NCBI RefSeq assembly: GCF_013184985.2
Contig: NZ_CP063418.1
Span: forward strand, 2,294,001-2,358,000
Origin: Actinomyces faecalis
GTDB taxonomy: Bacteria; Actinomycetota; Actinomycetes; Actinomycetales; Actinomycetaceae
Reading direction: 5' to 3'
Length of the DNA: 64,000 bases
In this document: positions 1 to 9,196 of the stretch, piece after piece
How positions within the stretch are numbered: the first letter of the stretch is position 1
How the letters are laid out: each line of letters starts with the position of its first letter
Program-made: the position numbers and the translations under genes
The notes under the pieces: generated by a model
Told to the model about the DNA's origin: nothing
Database searches by the model: none
Seen by the model: only the letters and a program-made list of their open reading frames with translations

Positions 1-1050
1 GCGGCCGTCGGCGACCCTGATCCGTCCCTCCGGCTCCAGCACCGCCTCGTGGCTGATGCCCCGGCGCAGGCTGCGCCACACCAGGCGGGCTGGTGCCGGG
101 ACGGCGGCCGCAACCTGGGCCAGGGCGCGGGCGGCCGCCTCGCCTGCCGCAACGGTCGGCTCGGCGCCAAGAACCGGTGCTGCCGAGCGGTGGCTGGCCC
201 CGGTACGTGACTCCTCCGGCCTCGCTGCGGCGAGGGAGGTGGCGAGAGCCCCTGCGGGCTCGTCCTCCTGCGCCGGGCTCGGGGCTGAGGGCGCAGTGGG
301 ACCGGTGAGCGCCGTCAGACCCGAGGGCGCAGTCGGCGCAGAAGCCAGAAGCGCCGCCCGGCGCGGGTCACCGGCAGGAAGCGTCGCTGGTGCGGCCGGT
401 ACGGTCACAGGGCTGGCAGTCTCCGCGTCCGTCACCGCGAGTGCGCAGGTACGACGTCGAGGCGCCCGGGCCACCAAGAGCGGCGCCCCGCTGCCCACGG
501 TGCTGGTACGCAGCTGCTCGATCCCCACCAGCAGCCGGGTCCCGCCACCAGCCTCCTCCAGGACCCGCACGTCGACCAGGTGCACCTCGATCCCGGAGTC
601 GCCCAGCAAGGAGGCTCCCGCGTGCACGTCGGCAGACACCGCGGTCGTCAGGACGATCAGGCCCGGTCCGGCCTCGGCGTGGACCGGCAGAGCCTGACGG
701 AACTCGTTCCAGTCCTGGGAGAACGCCGCCGCGCCACCCGGGTAGCGTGCCGCCAGCCGGCCCCGGCCGGTGCTTGAGGCCTGCTGCTGCCTGGCCAGCG
801 CCGCGAGCAGCCCGGCGGGAGACAGCGAGCGCACGACCTCCACCGTGACCACCTGGCCCGAGGGGTCCAGGGCCGTCAGGGCATGACCGTGGTCCACCTC
901 GGTCCACTCCAGGGGCAGCAACGGGCGTCCCAGCACGTCCACCAGCTGACCGCGCACAGCCGCCAGGGCCGCAGCCTGAGCCTCCTCGTCCGCCGCGCTG
1001 CCGATGCTCACGGCCTCAAGCCGGCCCTGTGTCAGCTGAAGGAACGTCAT
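1..1050 (-). CDS. Conserved hypothetical protein, RAMA/DUF4357-like C-terminus, cut by window edge
   Basis: The frame stays open from an ATG at 1050 to the left edge, so the C-terminus is missing. AGGA lies five bases before the ATG. The first 220 residues form an alpha/beta region containing YPGGAAAF, DWNEFRQALP and IEVHLVDVRVL, a pattern I associate with uncharacterised actinobacterial proteins. An Ala/Pro-rich linker follows. The last visible residues (WRSLRRGISHEAVLEPEG) resemble the start of a RAMA or DUF4357-type domain, found with restriction and DNA-modification proteins. The function is unknown. Residues near 78-104 are encoded by an 80-bp segment that also occurs in the neighbouring moxR. 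Confidence 0.6.
   Translation of the reverse strand, partial: MTFLQLTQGRLEAVSIGSAADEEAQAAALAAVRGQLVDVLGRPLLPLEWTEVDHGHALTALDPSGQVVTVEVVRSLSPAGLLAALARQQQASSTGRGRLAARYPGGAAAFSQDWNEFRQALPVHAEAGPGLIVLTTAVSADVHAGASLLGDSGIEVHLVDVRVLEEAGGGTRLLVGIEQLRTSTVGSGAPLLVARAPRRRTCALAVTDAETASPVTVPAAPATLPAGDPRRAALLASAPTAPSGLTALTGPTAPSAPSPAQEDEPAGALATSLAAARPEESRTGASHRSAAPVLGAEPTVAAGEAAARALAQVAAAVPAPARLVWRSLRRGISHEAVLEPEGRIRVADGR
738..817. repeat. 80-bp direct repeat, copy 1, inside the edge gene
   Basis: This segment matches 1651-1730 at 79 of 80 positions (mismatch at 751). It is read in the same frame in both genes and encodes LLAALARQQQASS followed by TGRGRLAARYP. Its flanks here look native to the protein. 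Confidence 0.9.
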
Positions 1051-1273
1051 TGCAGTCCTGCCCTTTCCTCACCCGCGCCAGCGCCTGACCGCAGCCGTGT
1101 CCGTCGGCGCCGGCCTGGCAGCGGTTATCCTCTCACGCCCGTCTGAGAGGTCCTCCGACGCTGCCTCGACCCGCCCGTGCTCCTGGCTGACCACGTCCGC
1201 GGCGCACGGCGCGCAACCCTGCCACCCACACGTGAGAGCAGGGCGGACCACGCCCCGGGACGGGAGGGAAGGA

Positions 1274-2412
1274 TCACAGCCGCAGGCTGCGTACCGACCC
1301 TGGCAGCAGGCTGGCCGGTACCAGGACCGCGAGCCGACGGCGGCGGGGAGAGACAGCCTGCGCCAGGTCCCGGCGCACCCGCCCCAGGTCACGGCGCAGC
1401 CGCGCGAGCACCTGTGCACAGGCCAGGCGCGCCTGCGTCGCAGAGGCGTGACGTCCAGCCGGAACCAGGCGGTGGGCCAGCGCCGCCGGGGCCATCTGGG
1501 CGACGTCGTCAGGAGTCACGAAGCCACGTCCCGCCATAGCCGCCCGCGCCCGCGCCAGAGCGAGCAGGGCCAGCCCCGCACGCGGGCTGGCTCCCAGCGC
1601 GAGATCGGGATCACGGCGCGTAGCCCGGGTCAGCTCGACGACGTAGCGCGCCGGGTAGCGTGCGGCCAGCCGGCCCCGGCCGGTGCTTGAGGCCTGCTGC
1701 TGCCTGGCCAGCGCCGCGAGCAGCCCGGCGACGGCCTGACGAGCCTGCACGACCGACCGACGGCTCGCCACAGGAACCACAGCGGTCAGCGGGTCACTGC
1801 CGCCCCGGGCCAGCAGCATCTCGGTCTCGTGCCCCGGGTCCGGGTACCCCATCGACATCCGCGCCATGAAGCGGTCACGCTGGGCCTCCGGCAGCGGGTA
1901 GGTCCCCTCCATATCCAGCGGGTTCTGGGTCGCCACGACGATGAAGGGGTCGGGCAGGGGCAGGGTACGTCCCTCGACACTGACACGCCCCTCCCCATCG
2001 CCTCCAGCAGGGCGGACTGGGTACGCGGCGTGGCACGGTTGATCTCGTCGGCGATGACGACGCCGGAGAAGACCGGACCGGGGTGGAAACGGAACTCACC
2101 AGTCGCCTGGTCGTACACGCTGACGCCCGTGATGTCGGCAGGCAGCAGGTCAGCGGTGAACTGGACACGACAGACCTCCAGGTCCAGGCAACGGGCCAGC
2201 GCCAGGGCAAGCGTGGTCGTGCCCAGTCCCGGCACGTCCTCAATGAGGAAGATGGCCCCCGGCCAGGAAGACGGCGACAGCCGTGTCCACCGCCTCGTCC
2301 TGCCCCACCACCACGGCACCGATCGCCCGGCGCAGGGCACGAGCCAGGCCCGCCACGTCCTGGACGCCTGACGAGACCGTCCGCCCAGGGCTACGAGGCT
2401 TCTCAGGGACAC
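1274..2412 (-). pseudogene. MoxR-family AAA+ ATPase, frameshifted and carrying a foreign segment
   Basis: MoxR ATPases act as chaperone-like factors for DUF58/VWA partners. The family blocks are present but lie in alternating frames. [19 protein letters not shown] is followed by an extra base near 2250. The next frame runs through [19 protein letters not shown] and [19 protein letters not shown], then a lost G in a G-run near 1994 returns to [19 protein letters not shown] and DLALGASPRAGLALL. The two shifts compensate each other. The Walker A lysine is threonine (GLGTTT for GLGKTT). Between QAVAG and RYVVELTR sits the 80-bp repeat, adding about 16 residues. The exact start is uncertain. Sequencing error could explain the shifts but not the Walker A change or the insertion. 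Confidence 0.8.
1651..1730. repeat. 80-bp direct repeat, copy 2, inside moxR
   Basis: This is the second copy of the 738-817 segment. It replaces or interrupts the lid region of the MoxR ATPase in frame, at a point where family members have only about ten residues. Confidence 0.9.
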
Positions 2413-2452
2413 TTATGCGCCGATTGTGACACGGACCCCACCAGACAGCAGA

Positions 2453-2492
2453 CGGTCCCTGGTACCCGAGACGTCTCGGGTACCAGGGACCG
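2453..2492. terminator. Perfect 40-bp palindrome downstream of ppdK
   Basis: Both 20-base halves are exact reverse complements with no loop spacer (centre between 2472 and 2473). The palindrome lies 55 bases past the ppdK stop and just upstream of moxR. It could form a terminator hairpin for ppdK, although no T-run follows. Confidence 0.6.
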
Positions 2493-2546
2493 CACGACCA
2501 CGTCAGGCCGAGGCCCAAGCCTGCGACCTGAGCCTCGCCCCCAGCC

Positions 2547-5264
2547 TCAGGCCTCCTCGGACTCCGGGTAGAAGATCGCCGAGCGCCCAGCCTCCAGACG
2601 GGCCACAGGCACGCGGAAGGGAGAGCAGGAGACATAGCTCAGACCCATGCGGTGGAAGAAGTCGATGGACTCGGGGTCACCACCGTGCTCACCACACACG
2701 CCCATCTTCAGGTCCGGCTTCGTGGCGCGGCCGTGCTCCACGCCCAGACGCACCATCCGGCCCACACCCCGCTCGTCCACGGTCTCGAAGGGGGAGACCC
2801 CGAAGACGCCGTAGTCCAGGTACTCCTTGAAGAAGACGCTCTCGACGTCGTCGCGGGAGAAGCCCCACGTCGTCTGGGTCAGGTCATTGGTGCCGAAGGA
2901 GAAGAAGTCCGCCTCCTCCGCGATGGTATCGGCACTCACCGCAGCGCGCGGCAGCTCGATCATGCAGCCGATCGGGAAGTCCAGCTTGTAGCCGGACTCG
3001 CCCGAGACCTTCCGCAGGACAGCCTCGACACGCTCACGCGCGATCTGGAGCTCACGCACCGACCCCACCAGCGGGATCATGATCTCCGGGTGCGGGTCCC
3101 CGCCGGCCTTGAGCCGCTCGACCGCCGCCTCAGCGATAGCACGGACCTGCAGCTCGATGAGACCCGGCATGGTCAGCAGCAGACGCACACCTCGCAGACC
3201 CAGCATCGGGTTGGCCTCGTGGCTGCGCCGCACGACGGCGAGCAGCTCCTCGTCAGCCGGGTCCAGGGTGCCGCGCTCGCGGTCCAGGGCCACCTTGACG
3301 CTGAGCTCGGTGAGGTCGGGGAGGAACTCGTGCAGCGGCGGGTCGATGAGGCGCACCGTCATCGGCCTGCCGTTCATCGTCTCGAACATCTGGATGAAGT
3401 CGCCCTTCTGCAGCGGCAGGAGGGCAGCCAGCGCGTTCTCGCGCTCCTCCTCGTTGGAGGCCAGGATGAGGTTCTGGACGAGCTGCTTGCGCTTGCCGAG
3501 GAACATGTGCTCGGTACGGCACAGGCCCACGCCCTCGGCGCCACGGTGGATGGCGTGGCGGGCGTCGTCGGGAGTGTCAGCGTTGGCACGCACCTGCAGA
3601 CGGCGCACCTTGTCCGCGTGGCGCATGAGGCGGTCGACGCTGGTGACGAGCTCGCGGGTGTCCACGTTGCCGGCCACATCGAGCGCCTCCTCCAGGCCAC
3701 GGCGCAGGTAGGTCATGACCGGGGAGTCAGAGACCGGTACCTCGCCGAGGAAGACCTCACCGGTCTGGCCGTCGATGGCGATGACGTCCTCGGAGGTGAG
3801 CACCAGGTCCTCACGCCCAGCCACGCGCACGGTGCGGGCAGCGGCGTCGACCTCCAGCTGGTCCGCGCCGCACACGCAGGTCTTGCCCATGCCACGGGCG
3901 ACGACGGCGGCGTGGGAGGTCTTGCCACCGCGCGCGGTGAGCACGCCGGCAGCCACGACCATGCCGGGAAGGTCGTCCGGGTTGGTCTCACGACGCACCA
4001 GGATGACGGACTCACCGGCCTCGGTGCGGGCGATGGCCTCGGCGTTATCGAAGGCGATGTGGCCCACGGCGGCGCCCGGCGAGGCAGGCATGGCACGGGT
4101 GAGCACCTCGCGGTCCCCGGTGTACTCGAACTGGGGGAACATGAGCTGGGTCAGCTGGTCCCCGGTGACGCGGGTGAGGGCCTCGTCCATAGTGATGAGC
4201 TTCTCGTCCACCAGCTGGGTGGCCACCCGGAAGGCTGCGGCCGCGGTGCGCTTGCCCACACGGGTCTGCAGGAGCCAGAGCTTGCCGCGCTCGATCGTGA
4301 ACTCGATGTCGCACAGGTCACGGTAGTGGGTCTCCAGACGACGCATGGCGCTGCGCAGCTCGTCGTAGCTGGTGCGGTCCAGGGTCTTCAGGTCCGCCAG
4401 GGACAGGGTGTTGCGGATACCGGCGACGACGTCCTCACCCTGGGCGTTGACCAGGTAGTCACCGTAGACACCAGTGCGACCGCTGGAGGGGTCGCGGGTG
4501 AAGCACACACCCGTTCCAGAGGTCTCCCCCATGTTGCCGAAGACCATGGTGCACACGTTGACTGCCGTGCCCAGGTCGTGGGGGATCTTCTCGCGGCGGC
4601 GGTAGATGTGGGCCCGCTCGGTGTTCCAGGAGCGGAAGACAGCCTCGGTAGCCATGTCCAGCTGGGCGCGCGGGTCCTGGGGGAACTCGATCCCGGCGTG
4701 CTCCAGGACCACGGCCTTGTACTCGGCGACGAGCTCCTTGAGGGCGTCGACGTCGAGCTCGTAGTCGAGGCTGACCCCGTGCTCGGCCTTCTTGGCGTCC
4801 AGCCGCTCGGAGAAGTGGTCGCCGTCGACGTCCAGGACCGTCTTACCGAACATCTGGATCAGGCGCCGGTAGGAGTCCCACGCGAAGCGGGCGTCCGAGG
4901 AGACCTCGGCCAGGCCCAGCACCGACTTGTCGTTGAGGCCGATGTTGAGGACGGTCTCCATCATGCCGGGCATGGAGAACTTGGCGCCCGAGCGCACCGA
5001 GACGAGCAGCGGGTCCTCAGGGGCGCCGAGCTCACGGCCCAGCTCTTCCTCGACCTCACGCAGGGCGGTGGTGACCTGGACGGCCAGCTCGTCGGGGACG
5101 GTTCCGTCAGCGAGATAGGCACGGCAGGCGTCGGTGGTGATGGTGAAGCCCGGGGGGACAGGAAGCCCCAGACGGGTCATCTCAGCGAGGTTGGCCCCCT
5201 TGCCGCCCAGGAGGTCCTTCTGGTCCTTGTCGCCCTCGCTAAAGCGGTACACGTACTTGGGCAT
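2547..5264 (-). CDS. ppdK: Pyruvate, phosphate dikinase
   Basis: PPDK interconverts ATP, phosphate and pyruvate with AMP, diphosphate and phosphoenolpyruvate in the cytoplasm. The 905-residue length fits the family. The N-terminal nucleotide-binding domain opens with DLLGGKGANLAEM. The swivelling phosphohistidine domain has GGKTSHAAVVARGMGKTC near residue 450 with the catalytic His. The C-terminal PEP/pyruvate barrel has EGVGLCRTEHMF and ends with MGVCGEHGGDP near residue 855, which carries the catalytic Cys. I chose the ATG at 5264 (MPKYVYRF), preceded by AGAGG; an in-frame start at 5351 would add a non-conserved leader. The gene appears to be transcribed alone, between two strong hairpins. 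Confidence 0.97.
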   Translation of the reverse strand: MPKYVYRFSEGDKDQKDLLGGKGANLAEMTRLGLPVPPGFTITTDACRAYLADGTVPDELAVQVTTALREVEEELGRELGAPEDPLLVSVRSGAKFSMPGMMETVLNIGLNDKSVLGLAEVSSDARFAWDSYRRLIQMFGKTVLDVDGDHFSERLDAKKAEHGVSLDYELDVDALKELVAEYKAVVLEHAGIEFPQDPRAQLDMATEAVFRSWNTERAHIYRRREKIPHDLGTAVNVCTMVFGNMGETSGTGVCFTRDPSSGRTGVYGDYLVNAQGEDVVAGIRNTLSLADLKTLDRTSYDELRSAMRRLETHYRDLCDIEFTIERGKLWLLQTRVGKRTAAAAFRVATQLVDEKLITMDEALTRVTGDQLTQLMFPQFEYTGDREVLTRAMPASPGAAVGHIAFDNAEAIARTEAGESVILVRRETNPDDLPGMVVAAGVLTARGGKTSHAAVVARGMGKTCVCGADQLEVDAAARTVRVAGREDLVLTSEDVIAIDGQTGEVFLGEVPVSDSPVMTYLRRGLEEALDVAGNVDTRELVTSVDRLMRHADKVRRLQVRANADTPDDARHAIHRGAEGVGLCRTEHMFLGKRKQLVQNLILASNEEERENALAALLPLQKGDFIQMFETMNGRPMTVRLIDPPLHEFLPDLTELSVKVALDRERGTLDPADEELLAVVRRSHEANPMLGLRGVRLLLTMPGLIELQVRAIAEAAVERLKAGGDPHPEIMIPLVGSVRELQIARERVEAVLRKVSGESGYKLDFPIGCMIELPRAAVSADTIAEEADFFSFGTNDLTQTTWGFSRDDVESVFFKEYLDYGVFGVSPFETVDERGVGRMVRLGVEHGRATKPDLKMGVCGEHGGDPESIDFFHRMGLSYVSCSPFRVPVARLEAGRSAIFYPESEEA

Positions 5265-5417
5265 CGTCGCCTCTTTCAGTTCTCGTGCAGTCACGGACAG
5301 CCGTGATCGTTCATGGGACACGGCGGCGCGACTGTGCGCCGCCACACACACTCTAGTGTGACTGAGGTCCTAGAACCAAACCAGTCATTTGTCAGTCTCG
5401 CCCACCTCATGGCGACA

Positions 5418-5482
5418 GGTGTGCAGCGACGCCGTCGGGTGTACAACCGAGGACTGCACACCCGACGGCGTCGCTGCACACC
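5418..5482. terminator. Hairpin with 25-bp perfect arms downstream of the MFS pair
   Basis: Arms 5418-5442 and 5458-5482 are exact reverse complements with a 15-base loop. The hairpin starts about 20 bases past the stop of the second MFS gene (minus strand), consistent with termination. It lies upstream of ppdK and insulates it. Confidence 0.7.
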
Positions 5483-5504
5483 CGTCAGGGAGAGAGGGCG
5501 GAGG

Positions 5505-7289
5505 TCAGTCCTCCGCCGCGCGCTCCTCAGCCGCGACGACGGCCTCTCGCGCGGCCTGGGTCGCTCGCTGAGCCTGTGCCAGCTGCTCACGTGCCTCCTG
5601 CTCGGCGGCCAGAGCCACCTCGACCTCGGCACGCGCCTCCTCCGGCGTCGGGTCCTGGTCCAGCAGGTGGACCGGGGCCTGGGCGAACATCTCGGCCACG
5701 TCCAGGTCAGGGTTCTCCTCCTGGGTCTCGACCAGCTCGATCGCCTCCTCCTGGCTGGCCACCGCAGGCATCGAGCCCGGCAGCGGACGCCGGGCGGTCT
5801 CCGGCAGCGCGAACAGCGCACCGAAGGCAGCCAGCGAGGTCGCCATGATCCAGAAGGCCGGGGCCAGCGCGCTACCGGTGGCGGTCACCAGCGCCTCCAT
5901 GATGAAGGCCGCGGTACCACCGAAGACGGCGACCGCGAAGTTGTAGGAGATCCCCATACCGCCGTAGCGCGAGGCCGTCGGGAAGATCGCCGGCAGGGAG
6001 GCCGCCAGGTTGCCGACGTAGGCCGCCACCGGGTAGGCCAGCAGCACCAGCCCCAGCAGAGTGGACCACACCTGACCGTGCTCCATCAGCATGAAGGCCG
6101 GGACCACCAGGACCACGGCTGAGATCGCGGCAGAGAAGAGCACCGGCTTGCGTCCCACGTGGTCGGAGCAGTACCCCACTGCCGGGACCAGGAAGGCCAC
6201 GAGCACGAGGACCGGAAGCGTGAGCAGCGGGCCGTGGACCTCGTCGTACCCCAGCGTCGTGGTGAGGTAGGTCGGCATGTAGGAGGTGAGCGCGTAGCCC
6301 ACCGTGTTGGCACCGGCCACCAGCACCACCGCCGTCGTCAGCTCACGCCAGTAGGTACGCACCATGTCCTTCAGGCCCAGCGGACCCTCCTCCGGCCTCA
6401 TGATGTCGGTCTCGGCGGCCGCCAGGTCAGCGGGCTCCTCGTCGTCGTTCTCCGCCTGCGCCTCACGGAAGGCCGGAGTGTCCTCGATACGCGAGCGCAG
6501 GTAGAGGGCGACGGCACCCATCGGCAGGGCCACCAGGAAGGGGATGCGCCAGCCCCAGGTCGCCATGACGTCATCAGGCAGGGTGAGCATGAGGACGGTG
6601 ACGAAGCCAGCGCCCAGGGCGTTACCCATGTAGGAGCCCCAGTCCAGCAGCGAGGCGTAGAAGCCACGCTTCTTGTCAGGGGCGTACTCGGTGACGAAGG
6701 TCGTGGCACCGGCGTACTCACCACCGGTGGAGAAGCCCTGGACCAGCTTGAGGCAGATGAGCAGGATCGGCGCCCAGACGCCCAGCACCGAGGCGGGCGG
6801 CAGCACACCGATGCCAAAGGTCGCTACGGCCATCATCATCAGGGTGAAGGCCAGGACCTCCTTGCGACCCAGGCGGTCACCGAGCTGCCCCAGGATCACC
6901 CCGCCCAGCGGACGGGCGATGAAGGTGACAGCAAAGACACCGAGCGAGAAGAGGTTCTGAGTGGTGTCCGAGGCCGCGGGCAGGAAGGCCTGGCCCACGA
7001 GGACCGCGACGTAGGCGTAGACGCCGACGTCGTACCACTCCATGATGTTGCCGACCACCGAGCCGAGGATGGCCTTGCGCAGCGCCGACTCCTCAACCAC
7101 CGTCACGTCATCGGCACGCAGACGGCGACGACGACGCATGAAGGCGAGCCTGCGCTGCTCGCGCTGGATCTTCTCCGCCTTGCGCTCGGCGCGGGCCGCG
7201 GCGCGCTCGGCCTTCTCCGCCTGACGCTCAGCACGCCTGGCCGCCTCCCGCTCGCGCCTGCGCGCGGTCTCCTGCTCCGTCGGGCTCAC
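5505..7289 (-). CDS. MFS transporter, metabolite:H+ symporter (MHS) type, second of a tandem pair
   Basis: This 594-residue protein has a highly charged N-terminal tail (about 70 residues, Arg/Ala/Glu-rich) and about twelve membrane spans. The MHS signatures are GNIMEWYDVGVYAYVA, ARPLGGVILGQLGDRLGRKE and VQGFSTGGEYAGATTF. A roughly 105-residue C-terminal cytoplasmic tail is rich in Ala/Glu and probably coiled coil. MHS carriers import organic acids, osmolytes or shikimate-like compounds with protons; the substrate here cannot be named. It starts with GTG whose bases overlap the upstream gene's stop (GTGA), so the two are likely translationally coupled. Confidence 0.93.
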   Translation of the reverse strand: MSPTEQETARRREREAARRAERQAEKAERAAARAERKAEKIQREQRRLAFMRRRRRLRADDVTVVEESALRKAILGSVVGNIMEWYDVGVYAYVAVLVGQAFLPAASDTTQNLFSLGVFAVTFIARPLGGVILGQLGDRLGRKEVLAFTLMMMAVATFGIGVLPPASVLGVWAPILLICLKLVQGFSTGGEYAGATTFVTEYAPDKKRGFYASLLDWGSYMGNALGAGFVTVLMLTLPDDVMATWGWRIPFLVALPMGAVALYLRSRIEDTPAFREAQAENDDEEPADLAAAETDIMRPEEGPLGLKDMVRTYWRELTTAVVLVAGANTVGYALTSYMPTYLTTTLGYDEVHGPLLTLPVLVLVAFLVPAVGYCSDHVGRKPVLFSAAISAVVLVVPAFMLMEHGQVWSTLLGLVLLAYPVAAYVGNLAASLPAIFPTASRYGGMGISYNFAVAVFGGTAAFIMEALVTATGSALAPAFWIMATSLAAFGALFALPETARRPLPGSMPAVASQEEAIELVETQEENPDLDVAEMFAQAPVHLLDQDPTPEEARAEVEVALAAEQEAREQLAQAQRATQAAREAVVAAEERAAED

Positions 7290-9196
7290 GCCTCGTCCTC
7301 CGCGTCGTCCCGTTCCTCGTCCTGCTCACGCTCGCGCTGCTCAGCGGCGACGACCGCGTCGCGAGCAGCCTGGGTCGCCCGCTGGGCCCGGGCGAGCTCC
7401 TCACGGACCTCCTGCTCGGCGGCCAGAGCCACCTCGACCTCGGCACGCGCCTCCTGCGCCGTGGGCTCCTGGTCCAGCAGGTGGACCGGGGCCTGGGCGA
7501 ACATCTCGGCCACGTCCAGGTCAGGGTTCTCCTCCTGGGTCTCGACCAGCTCAATCGCCTCCTCCTGGCTGGCCACCGAGGGCATGGAGCCCGGCAGCGG
7601 CTGACGCGCGGACTCAGGCATCTGGGTCACGGCGATGAAGCCGGCCACCGAGGTCGCGATCACCCAGAAGGCCGGGGCCAGCGCGCTACCGGTGACCGCG
7701 ACAAGGGCTTCCATGATGAAGCCTGCGGTACCACCGAAGATCGCCACAGCGGCGTTGTAGGCGATACCCATCGCACCGTAGCGGGAGGAGGTGGGGAACA
7801 GGGCGGGCAGGGACGAGGCCTGGTTGCCGACGTACAGGGCCACCGGCAGAGCGAGCATGGCCAGGCCCAGCAGGGTCGACCAGACTTCACCGTGGGCCAT
7901 GAGCATGAAGGCCGGCACGGCCAGGACCACCGCGGCGGCCGCGCCGCTGAACAGGATCGCGCGGCGCCCCAGACGGTCAGACAGCCAGCCGGCCACTGGC
8001 ACGCTAAAGGCCAGGAGGACCAGCACCGGCAGGGTCAGCAGGTTGCCGTGGACGGCGTCGTAGTGGAGCGTCGTCGTCAGGTAGGTCGGCATGTAGGAGG
8101 TCAGAGCGTAGGCCACCGTGTTGGCTGCTGCGACCAGCACGAAGGCGGTCGCCAGCTCACGGCGGTACGCCACCACCAGCGCCCGCACCCCCTTGGGACC
8201 CTCGTCGGTGGCCTGGATCGCGGCCTCGACGTCTCCCACGGAGCCGGAGCGCGGTGCGGAGTCCTCGTCCGCGTCCTCGTCCTGGGAGGACTGGGCCTCG
8301 ACGAAGGCAGGGGTGTCCTCGATGTGGCTACGGAAGTACAAGGCGATCAGGCCCAGGGGCAGCGCCGCCATGAAGGGGAAGCGCCAGCCCCAGGACTGCA
8401 TGAAGTCCTCGCTCAGTGTCAGCTGCAGCACCGAGACCACGGCCGCACCGGCCGCGAAGCCCATGTAGGAGCCCCAGTCCAGCAGCGAGGCGTAGAAGCC
8501 ACGCTTCTTGTCAGGGGCGTACTCGGTGATGAAGGTCGTGGCACCGGCGTACTCACCACCGGTGGAGAAGCCCTGGACCAGCTTGAGGCAGATGAGCAGG
8601 ATCGGGGCGATGACACCGGCAGCCGCGTAGGTCGGCAGCACGCCGATAAGGAAGGTGGCCGCGGCCATCATGAGCAGGGTGTACGCCAGGACCTCCTTGC
8701 GGCCCAGGCGGTCACCGAGCTGCCCCAGGATCACCCCGCCCAGCGGACGGGCGATGAAGGTGACCGCGAAGACACCGAGCGAGAAGAGGTTCTGGACGTG
8801 GCCGTCGACGTCGGGCAGGAAGACCTTTCCCAGGATCACGGCGACGTAGCCGTAGACGCCGACGTCGTACCACTCCATGAGGTTGCCGACCACCGAGCCG
8901 AGGATGGCCTTCTTCAGAGCTGGCTCCTCGACCACCGTCACGTCGTCGACGCGCAGCCGACGACGCTGACGCAGCTGCCTCAGGCGACGGCGCTCGGCGC
9001 GAATCGCCGCCTTACGCTCAGCGGTCTCGCTCTTGTGCTGGTTCCTCGCGGCCTTCTTGTCAGCCTTGCTTCGTGCCCGGTCGGCACGGGTGTCCGTCGT
9101 GACGGACGAAGGTGTGGTCTTGTCCACGCTGCTTCCGATCCTGACGCGGCCCCTCGGGTCAGGGCCGCTGCGAGTCGGCGCCGCAGCTAGCGGCAC
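7286..9196 (-). CDS. MFS transporter, MHS type, first of a tandem pair
   Basis: This is a close paralogue of the following gene. It has the same NLMEWYDVGVYGYVA and GDRLGRKEVLAYTL motifs, about twelve membrane spans, a basic N-terminal tail and a near-identical C-terminal tail with EEAIELVETQEENPDLDVAE. Long stretches are almost identical at DNA level (around 6650-6760 and 8480-8600), suggesting recent duplication or gene conversion. The GTG at 9196 gives 636 residues. A GTG at 9127 preceded by GGAAG is an alternative that removes a non-conserved leader. The shared conserved tail suggests regulation or a common partner, which is inference. Confidence 0.92.
   Translation of the reverse strand: MPLAAAPTRSGPDPRGRVRIGSSVDKTTPSSVTTDTRADRARSKADKKAARNQHKSETAERKAAIRAERRRLRQLRQRRRLRVDDVTVVEEPALKKAILGSVVGNLMEWYDVGVYGYVAVILGKVFLPDVDGHVQNLFSLGVFAVTFIARPLGGVILGQLGDRLGRKEVLAYTLLMMAAATFLIGVLPTYAAAGVIAPILLICLKLVQGFSTGGEYAGATTFITEYAPDKKRGFYASLLDWGSYMGFAAGAAVVSVLQLTLSEDFMQSWGWRFPFMAALPLGLIALYFRSHIEDTPAFVEAQSSQDEDADEDSAPRSGSVGDVEAAIQATDEGPKGVRALVVAYRRELATAFVLVAAANTVAYALTSYMPTYLTTTLHYDAVHGNLLTLPVLVLLAFSVPVAGWLSDRLGRRAILFSGAAAAVVLAVPAFMLMAHGEVWSTLLGLAMLALPVALYVGNQASSLPALFPTSSRYGAMGIAYNAAVAIFGGTAGFIMEALVAVTGSALAPAFWVIATSVAGFIAVTQMPESARQPLPGSMPSVASQEEAIELVETQEENPDLDVAEMFAQAPVHLLDQEPTAQEARAEVEVALAAEQEVREELARAQRATQAARDAVVAAEQREREQDEERDDAEDEA

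Noticed and set aside
1069-1419. A 116-codon minus-strand frame between moxR and the edge gene
   Set aside because: It overlaps the moxR C-terminus in another frame, has Cys/Trp-rich shadow composition and no family similarity.
2652-5306. An 884-codon open frame on the plus strand opposite ppdK
   Set aside because: It mirrors ppdK codon by codon, lacks any family motif and has His/Leu/Gly-rich shadow composition typical of antisense frames in GC-rich genes.
5347-5360. CACAC-TCTA-GTGTG inverted repeat upstream of ppdK as a regulator site
   Set aside because: Arms of only 5 bp and no match to a known operator; too weak to claim.
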